Assembly: GCA_003246455.1 (NCBI GenBank)
Contig: QKAF01000055.1
Span: 1 to 64,000, forward strand
Source: Bacteroidota bacterium
GTDB lineage: Bacteria; Bacteroidota; Ignavibacteria; SZUA-365
Length of the DNA stretch: 64,000 nucleotides
Reading direction: 5' to 3'
The stretch's first letter is position 1. Each line of letters begins with the position of its first letter. The notes below the pieces were generated by a model that worked only from the letters and a program-made list of their open reading frames with translations, did no database searches and had not been told where the DNA came from. A program made the position numbers and the translations under genes. Below are positions 47,662-56,505 of the stretch, piece by piece.

Positions 47662-49899
47662 ATGAAGCGTTTCGCCACCGCCTTCCTTTTTATCGCAATC
47701 CTTGTTTTATCCTGCGCCTCCTCCATGTACGCCCAGAACAGCGGCGGCGTGAGGGGGATTGTGACGGATTCGCTGACGGGTGAACGTCTTTCTCTCGTCA
47801 ATGTGTTCATTACCGCGCAGGGCATCGGTGCCGCGACCGATGCGAACGGATTCTACTTCATCGGAAACATTCCCGCCGGCAAGCACAGCGTACGCGCGAC
47901 GCTGATCGGCTACGGGACACAGACCAGGGAATTCGAGGTGCTTCCGGGGAAAATCGTGACGCTGAATTTCCAGCTGGCGCCTGCCGTGCTGGAAATGGAT
48001 GTCGTCGAAACCACCGCGGAACGCCGAATCCGCTACGATACCGAAATCAGTACACAGCCGATTTCCGCGGCGGAGATTTCCATCGTTCCGAAGGCGGTGG
48101 AAGCCGATCTGTTCCGCACGATTGCGGTTCTCCCCGGCGTGGTCGCCACGAGCGACGTGAGCAGCCAGTTTTACGTGCGCGGCGGCGGCGGCGATCAGAA
48201 CCTGATCCTGCTCGACGGCATGACGATTTACAATCCCTTCCATGCACTCGGCATCTTTTCGATTTTCGATGCGGACGCCATCAAGGAAGCGGAGATTCTC
48301 AAGGGCGGCTTTCCGGCGCAGTGGGGAAACCGCCTTTCGTCGGTGATCAATATCCGCACGCGCGAAGGCAACAAGAATCGTTTTTCGGGGAAACTGAACG
48401 TGAGCCAGGTGAGCGGCAAGGCCCTCGTGGAAGGTCCCACGCCCTGGGAGGGATCGTGGATGCTTTCGGTGCGCAAGAGCTTCTTCGACGAAGTGCTGCA
48501 GAAATTCGTGCGACAGCAGACGCCGTTCGATTTCTACGACGTCATCGGACGCGCCAATGTTTCCACCGGAGAGAGCGGACGGCTCTCGCTGCACACGCTG
48601 TTCAGCGGGGACAACATCCGGTCGGATTCGGATTTCGATCCGGAATACCAGTGGAGCAACGCGGCCTACGGCATGAGCTGGTTCCAGGTGCTGGAGAACA
48701 AATACCTGATCGAAACGACGTTCAGCTTCAGCAATTTCAAGGGCGAACTCAAGCCGCGCGCGAATTCACTCGTCAACCCGCGTCTTTCTGAAGTGAACGA
48801 CGTGTACTTCAACGGATCGGTGACCTATTTCCGCGACAACGGCGACCAGTACGGCGCGGGCTTCATGTTCCGGCTGCCCGAATACCATTTCGCCTTCGTC
48901 AACTCGGCGAACTACAAGCGCGACGAATCCCGCAAAAACAGCGAGACCGGCATCTGGTTCAAGTACAAGCTGAAGCAGTTCCGTCCGTTTTCGCTGGAAC
49001 TCGGTGTGCGTTCCGATATTTTCTCCGTGCTGTCGCCGAACAGCGCCGACGCGTTCGAACCCCGCATAGGCCTGAGCTACGACGTGTCGGAAGCGCTGGC
49101 CCTCAAGGCGTCGTACGCGCGCGTGCATCAGCGTCTCGTCACGATCACGAACGAAGACGACGTCGTCTCGCTCTTCGAGACCTGGATTCCCATTCTCGAC
49201 GACCAGCCGTCGCAGGAAGCCGATCACTACATCCTCGGCGTCGACGGCGATATCGGCTGGGTGCCCGGCATGAATTTCAACCTCCAGGGATATTACAAGG
49301 ACATGCGGAACCTGGTGGAGTACAACCGGGACAAGGTTGATTCCAACGACCCCGATTTCGTCCGCGCGGAAGGTCGCAGTTACGGTTTCGAGGCCTTTCT
49401 CGAAGAGAAGCATCCGCGTTATTACGGACTGCTTTCTTACTCGCTCAGTTATACCGAACGCACCGTCGGCGATTTCACCTACAGTCCGCGGTATGACCGG
49501 CGCCACAGCTTCAATATCATCGCCGGATGGAGACCCGCGGAAGGGTGGGACATCAACGTCCGCTGGGAATTCGGTTCGGGACTCCCGTTCTCGCAGATCA
49601 CCGGTTTCTACGATCGACTGCTGTTCAACGGTCTGTTCGACGGCAGCGGCTATATCGGCGAGAGCGGTCAGCCGTACACCATGCTCGGTTCCAAGAATAC
49701 CGGGCGCCTTCCCTCGTACCATCGTATGGACGTGAGCGTGTCGAAGGCCTTTCAGTTCGAATGGGTGCGCCTCGTCGCCGAGGCGAGCGTTCTCAACGTC
49801 TACGACAGAAACAACATGTTCTACTACGATCGAACGACGGGCGAGCGCATCGACATGCTCCCCATTCTGCCCACGGTGAATCTGCGCGTCGAATTCTAG
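47662..49899 (+). CDS. TonB-dependent receptor with CarboxypepD_reg-like domain
   Basis: A 745-aa outer-membrane receptor. A signal peptide (MKRFATAFLFI to MYAQN) is followed by a carboxypeptidase-regulatory-like beta-sandwich (GVRGIVTDSLTGERLSLVNV to about residue 110), a plug domain (FYVRGGGGDQNLILLDGMTIYNP, KGGFPAQWGNRLSSVINIRTREG) and a 22-stranded barrel ending in LRVEF with C-terminal Phe. It resembles generic Bacteroidota receptors; no SusD partner is adjacent, so it is not a SusCD pair. Substrate unknown. It is followed after 13 bp by a sugar-phosphate transferase gene. Confidence 0.92.
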   Translation: MKRFATAFLFIAILVLSCASSMYAQNSGGVRGIVTDSLTGERLSLVNVFITAQGIGAATDANGFYFIGNIPAGKHSVRATLIGYGTQTREFEVLPGKIVTLNFQLAPAVLEMDVVETTAERRIRYDTEISTQPISAAEISIVPKAVEADLFRTIAVLPGVVATSDVSSQFYVRGGGGDQNLILLDGMTIYNPFHALGIFSIFDADAIKEAEILKGGFPAQWGNRLSSVINIRTREGNKNRFSGKLNVSQVSGKALVEGPTPWEGSWMLSVRKSFFDEVLQKFVRQQTPFDFYDVIGRANVSTGESGRLSLHTLFSGDNIRSDSDFDPEYQWSNAAYGMSWFQVLENKYLIETTFSFSNFKGELKPRANSLVNPRLSEVNDVYFNGSVTYFRDNGDQYGAGFMFRLPEYHFAFVNSANYKRDESRKNSETGIWFKYKLKQFRPFSLELGVRSDIFSVLSPNSADAFEPRIGLSYDVSEALALKASYARVHQRLVTITNEDDVVSLFETWIPILDDQPSQEADHYILGVDGDIGWVPGMNFNLQGYYKDMRNLVEYNRDKVDSNDPDFVRAEGRSYGFEAFLEEKHPRYYGLLSYSLSYTERTVGDFTYSPRYDRRHSFNIIAGWRPAEGWDINVRWEFGSGLPFSQITGFYDRLLFNGLFDGSGYIGESGQPYTMLGSKNTGRLPSYHRMDVSVSKAFQFEWVRLVAEASVLNVYDRNNMFYYDRTTGERIDMLPILPTVNLRVEF

Positions 49900-49912
49900 G
49901 ATCTCGCGAATC

Positions 49913-51325
49913 ATGGCGAAACCCCGTCGCAACGATCTGCTGATTCCGCTCCTGGCCGTCATCTCGGATGTCGTCGCCATCGTTGCCTCGTTTTATCTCA
50001 GCTACGTTCTCCGTTTCGACAGCGTCCTGACCTCCTGGATTCCGGTCACCAAGGGATACCCGCCGCTGATCGCCTACCTGCTCGGCGGACTCTGCATCGC
50101 GCCGGTGTGGGTGGTCATGTTCAGCCGGAGAAAGGTGTACCGGACCCGGCGGGACGTGGACCTGAGCCTGGAGTTCTTCAACGTCATCCGTCACGTCAGC
50201 TTCGGCATGCTGATCGTGCTCGGCCTCACGTTTTTCTACCGCGCGTTCTCGTATTCCCGCATCGTGTTCGTCTTCATCTGGCTGATTGCGATCGTTCTCA
50301 TTTTTCTCGGCCGGATGCTGGTGCTCGCGTATGAAAAGCACCTGTACCGGAAAGGGAAGGAACTGCGGAACGTCCTCATCGTCGGAACGAACCACCTGGC
50401 ACAGGATCTCGCGCTGCGCATCACGCATCAGCCGGTGCTCGGCTACCGCCTTGCCGGCTACATTTCCGATGAGGATCAGCGCATCGAGAGTGTCGCCAGC
50501 CCGCGCCTCGGTACGCTCGAAGATCTTCCCGCCGTTGCCGAGGCTCATCGCATCGAAACGATCCTTGTCTGCATCGCAGCGGAGGAGAAGGAGAAGCTGG
50601 CGACACTGTTCTCCCTGATGGAAGGGAAGAGCGTGCAGATTCTCCTGCAGCCGGAAGTGATCGGCATCACCCCAGCGCGGCTGCGCGTGGAAGAGGTGTT
50701 CAACACGCACCTCATCGGCGTGAAAGACATGCCGATGTCGACCTGGTCGCGTATCGCGAAACGCAGCTTCGACATCGTCTTCAGCCTCATCGTGCTGATC
50801 TTCTTCGCTCCGTTCGCCGCGTTGATCATGGCGATCATCCGCATCGAATCCGGTTCGCCGGTGATGTACAAACAGCTGCGCGTGGGACTGGAGGGCGAGG
50901 AATTCGAGCTGTACAAGTTTCGGACCATGCGGCTCGATGCGGAGAGCAAGACCGGCCCCACGTGGACGAAGCGCGACGACCCTCGCGTCACGGGCATCGG
51001 CCGCATTCTGCGGCGGCTGTCGCTCGACGAGATCCCGCAGTTCATCAACGTGCTGCGCGGGGAGATGAGCGTCGTCGGACCGCGCCCCGAACGTCCGGAA
51101 TTCGTGGATCAGTTCAGGAATTACGTCCCGAAATATCTCGAGCGCCACCGCCTGAAAACCGGTCTGACCGGATGGGCGCAGGTGAACGGACTCCGCGGAG
51201 AAGTGCCGATCGCGGAGCGGACGAAATACGATTTGTTTTATATTGAGAACTGGTCCCTGAAGCTCGACATTCGTATTATCTTCAAAACCGTTTACGCAAT
51301 CCTCTTCGGAAAAGACGCATACTGA
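49913..51325 (+). CDS. exopolysaccharide polyprenyl glycosylphosphotransferase (WcaJ/WbaP-type)
   Basis: A 470-aa initiating enzyme that loads a hexose-1-phosphate onto undecaprenyl phosphate. About four N-terminal helices are followed by a Rossmann-like CoA-binding segment (VLIVGTNHLAQDLALRI), one more helix, and the catalytic domain with YKQLRVGLEGEEFELYKFRTM, RLSLDEIPQFINVLRGEMSVVGPRP and LKTGLTGWAQVNGLRG. All polyHPrT hallmarks are present. No other polysaccharide genes lie in the window, so it is detached from a capsule or EPS cluster. The next gene starts 2 bp later. Confidence 0.93.
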   Translation: MAKPRRNDLLIPLLAVISDVVAIVASFYLSYVLRFDSVLTSWIPVTKGYPPLIAYLLGGLCIAPVWVVMFSRRKVYRTRRDVDLSLEFFNVIRHVSFGMLIVLGLTFFYRAFSYSRIVFVFIWLIAIVLIFLGRMLVLAYEKHLYRKGKELRNVLIVGTNHLAQDLALRITHQPVLGYRLAGYISDEDQRIESVASPRLGTLEDLPAVAEAHRIETILVCIAAEEKEKLATLFSLMEGKSVQILLQPEVIGITPARLRVEEVFNTHLIGVKDMPMSTWSRIAKRSFDIVFSLIVLIFFAPFAALIMAIIRIESGSPVMYKQLRVGLEGEEFELYKFRTMRLDAESKTGPTWTKRDDPRVTGIGRILRRLSLDEIPQFINVLRGEMSVVGPRPERPEFVDQFRNYVPKYLERHRLKTGLTGWAQVNGLRGEVPIAERTKYDLFYIENWSLKLDIRIIFKTVYAILFGKDAY

Positions 51326-51327
51326 TC

Positions 51328-51618
51328 ATGATCGCATCATTCATTTTCTACCTCCATATCGTCGCCGCGGCATACGCCTTCGCTCGCGGGTATGTTGACC
51401 ACAAGCTGGCGGACGCGTTCATGTCGGTCGCGTTCGTCGGAATCATCTTTTCCGTCGGCTGGACGATGGCGGGGTTCATCGTGCACTTCTTTTTCCCGGA
51501 GAAGGGGTTCGGCCCGTGGTTCGACGCGGACACGATTTCGCTGATCCTCGTGACGTTTTTCGAAGGCCTGCTGTATGGCGGATATTTCTGGACGCATCGC
51601 CCTCACCAGACCGCATAG
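51328..51618 (+). CDS. small three-helix membrane protein (hypothetical)
   Basis: A 96-aa protein with three predicted membrane helices (ASFIFYLHIVAAAYAFARG, DAFMSVAFVGIIFSVGWTMAGFIVHFFF, TISLILVTFFEGLLYGGYFW). I do not recognise a family. It begins 2 bp after the sugar-phosphate transferase stop, so the two are translationally linked and may work together in the inner membrane; that is inference. A terminator follows. Confidence 0.7.
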   Translation: MIASFIFYLHIVAAAYAFARGYVDHKLADAFMSVAFVGIIFSVGWTMAGFIVHFFFPEKGFGPWFDADTISLILVTFFEGLLYGGYFWTHRPHQTA

Positions 51619-51640
51619 GACGGGCACAGATAACAGAGAA

Positions 51641-51674
51641 AAGAGAAAGGCACCCGACAGGGTGCCTTTCTCTT
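51641..51674. terminator. bidirectional terminator between convergent operons
   Basis: A 15-bp perfect stem, AAGAGAAAGGCACCC and its complement, around GACA, with U-rich flanks on both strands (CTTTCTCTTTG and CTTTCTCTTTTCT). It closes the sugar-transferase operon and the long porX-tsaC operon. Confidence 0.88.
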
Positions 51675-51691
51675 TGTAATCAGTGCCCCTC

Positions 51692-52330
51692 TTATACGAT
51701 CTGGGACGCCAGCTCGATCCCGAGTCCCTCGCGCGTAATCTGCGGGACGTCATCCGTGAAGTCGATCATCGTCGAGAGATGATCGCCATAGGGCGAGCGG
51801 TATTCCGCATCGATCTCGATAATGATGTCGACCAGGGGATCGAAGATCTCAAACAGCTCCTCGTTGTACGTCGGCTCTTCCCAGTTTTCCAGCTTCGCCG
51901 ACATCGAAACCACGGGATTGCCGAGTTCCGCGATCAGCAGCTGACACAGAAAGTGATCGGGAACGCGAATACCGGTCGTGGTGCGCTTGGAATTCAGCAC
52001 CAGGTTCGGAACCAGCTTCGTCGCGGGCAGCAGAAACGTGTACGGACCGGGGACAAGCTGGCGGATGACCTGGTACGCCGAATCGGAGATCTTCGCAAAG
52101 TCGGAGATCTGGGAGATCGACGAGGCCACGAACGTCAGGGGTTTGCTGTCGGGGAGATTCCGGATTTTACGGATGCGCTGCTGCGCGGCCTTGCTGTTGA
52201 TATCGCAGCCGATGGCGTACACCGTATCGGTCGGGAAAAGCATGACCGCTCCGCGGTGAAGCTGGTCCACGACCTGATCGATGAGACGCATCTGTGGATT
52301 TTCCGGATGGATGTTATACCGGGTTGCCAT
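51692..52330 (-). CDS. tsaC: L-threonylcarbamoyladenylate synthase (TsaC/Sua5/YwlC family)
   Basis: A 212-aa enzyme that makes threonylcarbamoyl-AMP, the first step of t6A37 tRNA modification. Hallmarks: VMLFPTDTVYAIGCDINSKAA, IRNLPDSKPLTFV, VPGPYTFLLPATK and TTGIRVPDHFLCQLL. The shorter start at 52330 is chosen over 52372 because MATRYNIHPENPQ begins the conserved region and AAAGG is just upstream. tsaB and tsaE lie earlier in the same operon; tsaD is not in the window. Confidence 0.92.
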   Translation of the reverse strand: MATRYNIHPENPQMRLIDQVVDQLHRGAVMLFPTDTVYAIGCDINSKAAQQRIRKIRNLPDSKPLTFVASSISQISDFAKISDSAYQVIRQLVPGPYTFLLPATKLVPNLVLNSKRTTTGIRVPDHFLCQLLIAELGNPVVSMSAKLENWEEPTYNEELFEIFDPLVDIIIEIDAEYRSPYGDHLSTMIDFTDDVPQITREGLGIELASQIV

Positions 52331-52386
52331 TGCCTTTTCGTTTGTAGATGAATGGGGATCTGAGAAAAACAACGATGAAACGCCTG

Positions 52387-53163
52387 TCAGCGTTCCACGA
52401 ATCGCTGTGCATACAATGTTTCCATTTCCTGCAGTTGTTCGATCGTGTTGACGCCGCGAATCTCATCGACGTCCTCGACCACGAACGGAATCATCACGCG
52501 TCCGTCGCGCTGGAAAATTCCGAACACGTCCGGCAGGTAGTACTCGCCCTGGGCGTTGTCGTTGTCGATGTTCCTGAGTGCCGCGAACAGGAGCGCGCGG
52601 TCGAACACGTAAATGCCGCTGTTGATTTCACGAACACTGCGTTCCTCCTCGCTGGCATCCTTGTGCTCAACGATTCGGAGAATCGCACCGTTCTCGTCGC
52701 GAATCACGCGCCCGTATCCGGTGGCATCAGGCAGGACAGCCGTCAGCACCGTGACCGCGGCGTGCCGGCGCCGGTGCTCGGCCAGCGCGGCGGCGAGGGT
52801 CTCGTGCCGGGTCATCGGCGCGTCGCCGGAAAGGATCACCACGTCGCCATCGAATTGCGCAAGCGCGGCTTCTGTCATCTGCACGGCGTGTCCGGTTCCG
52901 AGCTGTTCGGCCTGGATGGCGAATTCGACGGACGGATCCGCCGCGCCGAGATACTCGATCACGCTATCTCGCTGATGACCGACGACGACGACCACGCGTT
53001 CGCACCCCAGTCCGCGTGCGAGGCGGACGACATGCGAGACAAGGGGGAGACCGGCGAGTTCATGCATCACCTTCGCCTTGTCGGGATTTTTCATTCGCTT
53101 GCCCTGTCCGGCAGCCATGATGATGGCCGCGAGAGGACGCTGCATTTCTTCTGAAGTGTTCAT
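52387..53163 (-). CDS. sugar-phosphate nucleotidyltransferase, GlmU N-terminal-like
   Basis: A 258-aa protein equal to the uridylyltransferase half of GlmU: AAIIMAAGQGKRMK (nucleotide loop), AEQLGTGHAVQMTEAAL, VVILSGDAPMTRHETL, GYGRVIRDENGAI, IVEHKDA and EINSGIYVFDRALLF. The left-handed beta-helix acetyltransferase half is missing, and the frame ends cleanly, so it is a stand-alone nucleotidyltransferase, most likely making UDP-GlcNAc from GlcNAc-1-phosphate. Sits between panD and tsaC in a long operon. Confidence 0.85.
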   Translation of the reverse strand: MNTSEEMQRPLAAIIMAAGQGKRMKNPDKAKVMHELAGLPLVSHVVRLARGLGCERVVVVVGHQRDSVIEYLGAADPSVEFAIQAEQLGTGHAVQMTEAALAQFDGDVVILSGDAPMTRHETLAAALAEHRRRHAAVTVLTAVLPDATGYGRVIRDENGAILRIVEHKDASEEERSVREINSGIYVFDRALLFAALRNIDNDNAQGEYYLPDVFGIFQRDGRVMIPFVVEDVDEIRGVNTIEQLQEMETLYAQRFVER

Positions 53164-53231
53164 CTGGGGTTAGAAATTCCGGCGGTGAAGCATTGATCGC
53201 TGGATACAGGAATGTGAGGGGTGGGGACGCA

Positions 53232-53588
53232 TCAGAGGATGGTTTTCACCCGGTTGTGTTCGTCGACGAGAATGATGGTGGGTTTGTGCCCATCGAGTTC
53301 CTCGTCGGCGTACTCGCCGTAGGTAATGATGATGACTTCATCACCGACGTGTCCGAGACGCGCGGCAGCGCCGTTGAGGCAGATCGTCCCGCTGCCCGGG
53401 TCGCCCTTGAGCGCGTAGGTCTCGAAGCGATGGCCGTTGTTCACGTTGACGACCTGCACCTTCTCGTATTCGAGAATGTCGGCCTGCGCCATCAGATCCC
53501 TGTCGATGGTGATGCTGCCCTCATAATACAGCTCCGCCTGGGTCACCCGGGCCCGGTGGATCTTGGACTTGAACATGATGCGTTTCAT
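53232..53588 (-). CDS. panD: aspartate 1-decarboxylase
   Basis: A 118-aa pro-enzyme that makes beta-alanine for pantothenate. The self-cleavage site Gly24-Ser25 is in YYEGSITID, which yields the pyruvoyl cofactor on Ser25. Other hallmarks are [18 protein letters not shown], and [20 protein letters not shown]. The ATG overlaps the panC stop by 4 bp (ATGA). Confidence 0.97.
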   Translation of the reverse strand: MKRIMFKSKIHRARVTQAELYYEGSITIDRDLMAQADILEYEKVQVVNVNNGHRFETYALKGDPGSGTICLNGAAARLGHVGDEVIIITYGEYADEELDGHKPTIILVDEHNRVKTIL

Positions 53589-54448
53589 GACTCTATCGTC
53601 TCAACCTTCAATATCGTGTTATCAATCAACCGTGTGTTTTCAACTCTCGCGGCCAGAGCAAGCAGGACGGGGGGGCCGCTGATGTCGTCACGCTCCTCGA
53701 GCGTTTCCGCATCGACGATTGCGACATAATCGAGAGTGACAGCGCCGCTGCGGGTGATTTCGTTCTCGACGATCGCCCGCAGTGTCCCGGCATCCAGGCC
53801 GCCATCGGCAGCGAACCGCTCCGCAAGTCGGAGGGAGCGCGAAAGCGCGAGGGCTTCCTGACGTCCTGTGTCCGAAAGATACATGTTTCTGGAACTCATT
53901 GCCAGTCCATCCGGCTCCCGGCGGATCGGCGCGATAATCAGCTCGATATCGAAGTGGAGGTCCCGGACCATGCGCCGGATGATGGCGGCCTGCTGGGCGT
54001 CCTTCTGTCCGAACACCGCGCAGTGCGGCTTGACCATGTGAAACAGCTTGGCGACGACCGTCGTGACCCCGCGGAAGTGGGTCGGACGTGCGCGACCCTC
54101 GAGTGTATTCCCGAGATTTTCCTCGAGCACCCACGTAGAATATGCCGGGGGATAGACCTCGTCGGCGTCGGGTGTGAAGAGAATATCGCAGCCGGCGGAT
54201 TCCGCCAGCGCCGCGTCGCGCGCGATATCCCGCGGGTAGCGGCTGAAATCCTCGTTGGGTCCGAACTGGGTCGGATTCACGAAGACGGACATGACGGTGA
54301 CGTCGCAGTGCTGACGGCTGAGACGGAGGAGGTCGAGATGGCCCTCGTGCAATGCGCCCATGGTGGGCACGAACCCGATGCGCTTTCCCGCCGCGCGCAG
54401 GCTGTCTGACTCCTGCTGCATTTCACGGATACCGCTGATGAAACGCAT
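53585..54448 (-). CDS. panC: pantothenate synthetase
   Basis: A 287-aa ATP-dependent ligase joining pantoate and beta-alanine. [18 protein letters not shown] carries the HxGH-type site, with [34 protein letters not shown] and [10 protein letters not shown] start at ATG 54448 (GGAG 5 nt upstream); a longer frame would overlap accD and has no similarity. It begins 10 bp after accD and overlaps panD, so CoA precursor supply and fatty acid synthesis share a transcript. panB is not in the window. Confidence 0.95.
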   Translation of the reverse strand: MRFISGIREMQQESDSLRAAGKRIGFVPTMGALHEGHLDLLRLSRQHCDVTVMSVFVNPTQFGPNEDFSRYPRDIARDAALAESAGCDILFTPDADEVYPPAYSTWVLEENLGNTLEGRARPTHFRGVTTVVAKLFHMVKPHCAVFGQKDAQQAAIIRRMVRDLHFDIELIIAPIRREPDGLAMSSRNMYLSDTGRQEALALSRSLRLAERFAADGGLDAGTLRAIVENEITRSGAVTLDYVAIVDAETLEERDDISGPPVLLALAARVENTRLIDNTILKVETIES

Positions 54449-54458
54449 TTCCGCTCCG

Positions 54459-55304
54459 CTACGCCGCTGTCGCGTGAACGAGGAGCCTGGCCACCGTGTC
54501 GCGCATTTCCCGGCGCGGCACGACGAGATCGAGGAATCCTTTCTCGAGCAGGAATTCCGCTCTCTGGAACCCTTCCGGTAAATCGCGTCCGATAGTCTGT
54601 TTGATGACGCGCGGCCCGGCGAAGCCGATGAGCGCCTTGGGTTCGGCGATATTGAAATCGCCGAGCATCGCAAAACTGGCCGTCACGCCGCCGGTGGTCG
54701 GGTCCAGCATGATCGAGATGTACGGCAGCCCGGCATCGTGCAGGAGGGTCAGCCGCGCGCTGGTTTTCGCCATCTGCATCAGCGAGAAGGCGCCTTCCAT
54801 CATGCGCGCGCCGCCGCTGGCGGAGACGATGATCAGGCCGCACTTGTTCTTGATCGCGCGGTCCACCGCGCGGGCGATCTTTTCTCCCACGACCGATCCC
54901 ATGCTTCCGCCGATGAATCCGAAATCCATCACGGCGATGGAGACGGGAACATCCTTGATCTTCCCCATGCCGCTGCGCATCGCGTCGAACATCCCGGTGC
55001 TGCGCACCGTGGCTTCAAGCCGATCGGCGTACGCCTTGGAATCACGGAATTTCAGCGGATCCGTCGCCGTCATCTTTCTGTCGGCTTCCTTGAAACTTCC
55101 TTCGTCCAGCAGAATGTCGATATACTGTTTGGCGGAGACGCGGAAGGACGCGTCGCAGTGGATGCAGGTGTACAGCGCCGCACCGAGCTGGGATTGATGC
55201 ATCATCTCGCCGCAGTGGTCGCATTTGAGCCATGCGCCGTCGGCGACTTCCCGCTTTGTCGAGGAACCCTCGATGTTGCTTTTACTGCGCTTGAACCAGG
55301 CCAT
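54459..55304 (-). CDS. accD: acetyl-CoA carboxylase carboxyltransferase subunit beta
   Basis: A 281-aa subunit that, with AccA, transfers the carboxyl group from carboxybiotin to acetyl-CoA in fatty acid synthesis. The zinc ribbon is Cys 28, 31, 47 and 50 (C-x2-C-x15-C-x2-C). The crotonase-fold core carries GGSMGSVVGEKIARA, IVSASGGARMMEGAFSLMQM and DPTTGGVTASFAMLGD. accA is not adjacent. Located between tsaB and panC. Confidence 0.97.
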   Translation of the reverse strand: MAWFKRSKSNIEGSSTKREVADGAWLKCDHCGEMMHQSQLGAALYTCIHCDASFRVSAKQYIDILLDEGSFKEADRKMTATDPLKFRDSKAYADRLEATVRSTGMFDAMRSGMGKIKDVPVSIAVMDFGFIGGSMGSVVGEKIARAVDRAIKNKCGLIIVSASGGARMMEGAFSLMQMAKTSARLTLLHDAGLPYISIMLDPTTGGVTASFAMLGDFNIAEPKALIGFAGPRVIKQTIGRDLPEGFQRAEFLLEKGFLDLVVPRREMRDTVARLLVHATAA

Positions 55305-55331
55305 GTATGGATCTCCAGGTGTTTGTCGAAA

Positions 55332-56021
55332 TCAGAGCAAAAGATTCTTTCCCTGCTTCACCTCGAAGTCCTGCACGTACAGAGGTTCACAGGTGTCGGG
55401 ATCGGCGGCCCTGCCTTCCGCGAGCATGCGGGCACCGAGCCACGCGACCGCTCGCGCATCGAAGACGGCGGATGCCTCCGGGTGCAGCCGCAGGGTACCG
55501 GCCGCGAGCGCGTGGACTTTCGCCGCGCCGTCACCGGCGATCACCGCGGCTTCCGGCAGTCTGCCGACCAGTGCGGCCGCGCTGAGGACGCGGACGGGTG
55601 CTTCCGCGGTCCAGCCGCTCCCGCTGATGCGGTAGGTGGCCGCATAGACGTCGTCGCGTTTCGCATCGATGCAGACCGCGAACGATTCGGTATCGCGATA
55701 CGGCCAGCTGTGGGCCATGCCCTCGGCGATGGCATCATGCGTGGGAACGACGGCAATCGGAATATTGAGCGCCAGCGCCATGCCCTTCGCCACCGCCATG
55801 CCGATGCGGAGGCCGGTGAACGACCCCGGGCCGGCGGAAACGGCGAGACCGCGCAGGTCCGCCATCGATCGATCCGCCCGGGCGAGGATTTCCGCACAGA
55901 GCGGCGCGAGGAGCTCGTCGTGCGCGTTGCCCCGGTTGACGTGTATCGAGGCCCGGATCACACCGTCCTCGAGCAGAGCGACGCCGAGCTGCGCGGTTGC
56001 GGTTTCCATCGCGAGTATCAT
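55332..56021 (-). CDS. tsaB: tRNA threonylcarbamoyladenosine biosynthesis protein TsaB
   Basis: A 229-aa ASKHA-fold protein, partner and scaffold of TsaD in t6A synthesis. MILAMETATAQLGVALLE is the family start, and RGLAVSAGPGSFTGLRIGMA is its diagnostic motif. The ATG overlaps the tsaE stop by 4 bp. It has no catalytic role of its own in E. coli. Confidence 0.95.
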   Translation of the reverse strand: MILAMETATAQLGVALLEDGVIRASIHVNRGNAHDELLAPLCAEILARADRSMADLRGLAVSAGPGSFTGLRIGMAVAKGMALALNIPIAVVPTHDAIAEGMAHSWPYRDTESFAVCIDAKRDDVYAATYRISGSGWTAEAPVRVLSAAALVGRLPEAAVIAGDGAAKVHALAAGTLRLHPEASAVFDARAVAWLGARMLAEGRAADPDTCEPLYVQDFEVKQGKNLLL

Positions 56022-56497
56022 GCCGGCCTCGTCACAAGTTCGGCAGGTGCGAACAGGATGCTGTCCTCCGGTTCTTCAACGAGCCGGATCTCGAATCGCC
56101 GCTGCTCTTCGGTATCACCATGCCAGGCCGCGACTTCGAAGCGCGGAAAGGGAAGCAGCGGCAGCGCGCGCTCCGCCCATTCCACCAGAACGATCCCGTC
56201 GCCCGCGAAAAGCTCCTGCAGCCCGATCTCCAGCATCTCTTCAATGCTGCCGAGCCGGTACAGGTCGCAGTGCGTCACTTTCCGGCTGCCCGCGTATTCG
56301 TTCACGATCGTGAATGTCGGGCTCGTCACCTGCTGATCACAGGCATAGTGTGCGCACATGCCGCGGATGAAGGCGGTTTTTCCGCAGCCCAGGTCTCCGC
56401 TGAAAGCCACGAGGGCGTTTTCCGGCAGCCGGGCCGCCAGGCGGCTGCCCGCCGCACGCGTTTCCGCCTCGGTGTATGTTTCCAGGTGCTCGCGCAT
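56018..56497 (-). CDS. tsaE: tRNA threonylcarbamoyladenosine biosynthesis ATPase TsaE
   Basis: A 159-aa P-loop ATPase needed for TsaD-TsaB turnover. Walker A is FSGDLGCGKTAFIRGM; SPTFTIVNEY and VTHCDLYRL are diagnostic; VLVEWAERA holds the conserved Trp-Glu. It begins 8 bp after porX. The porX-tsaE neighbourhood is, from memory, frequent in Bacteroidota. Confidence 0.95.
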   Translation of the reverse strand: MREHLETYTEAETRAAGSRLAARLPENALVAFSGDLGCGKTAFIRGMCAHYACDQQVTSPTFTIVNEYAGSRKVTHCDLYRLGSIEEMLEIGLQELFAGDGIVLVEWAERALPLLPFPRFEVAAWHGDTEEQRRFEIRLVEEPEDSILFAPAELVTRPA

Positions 56498-56505
56498 GGC
56501 GAAGA

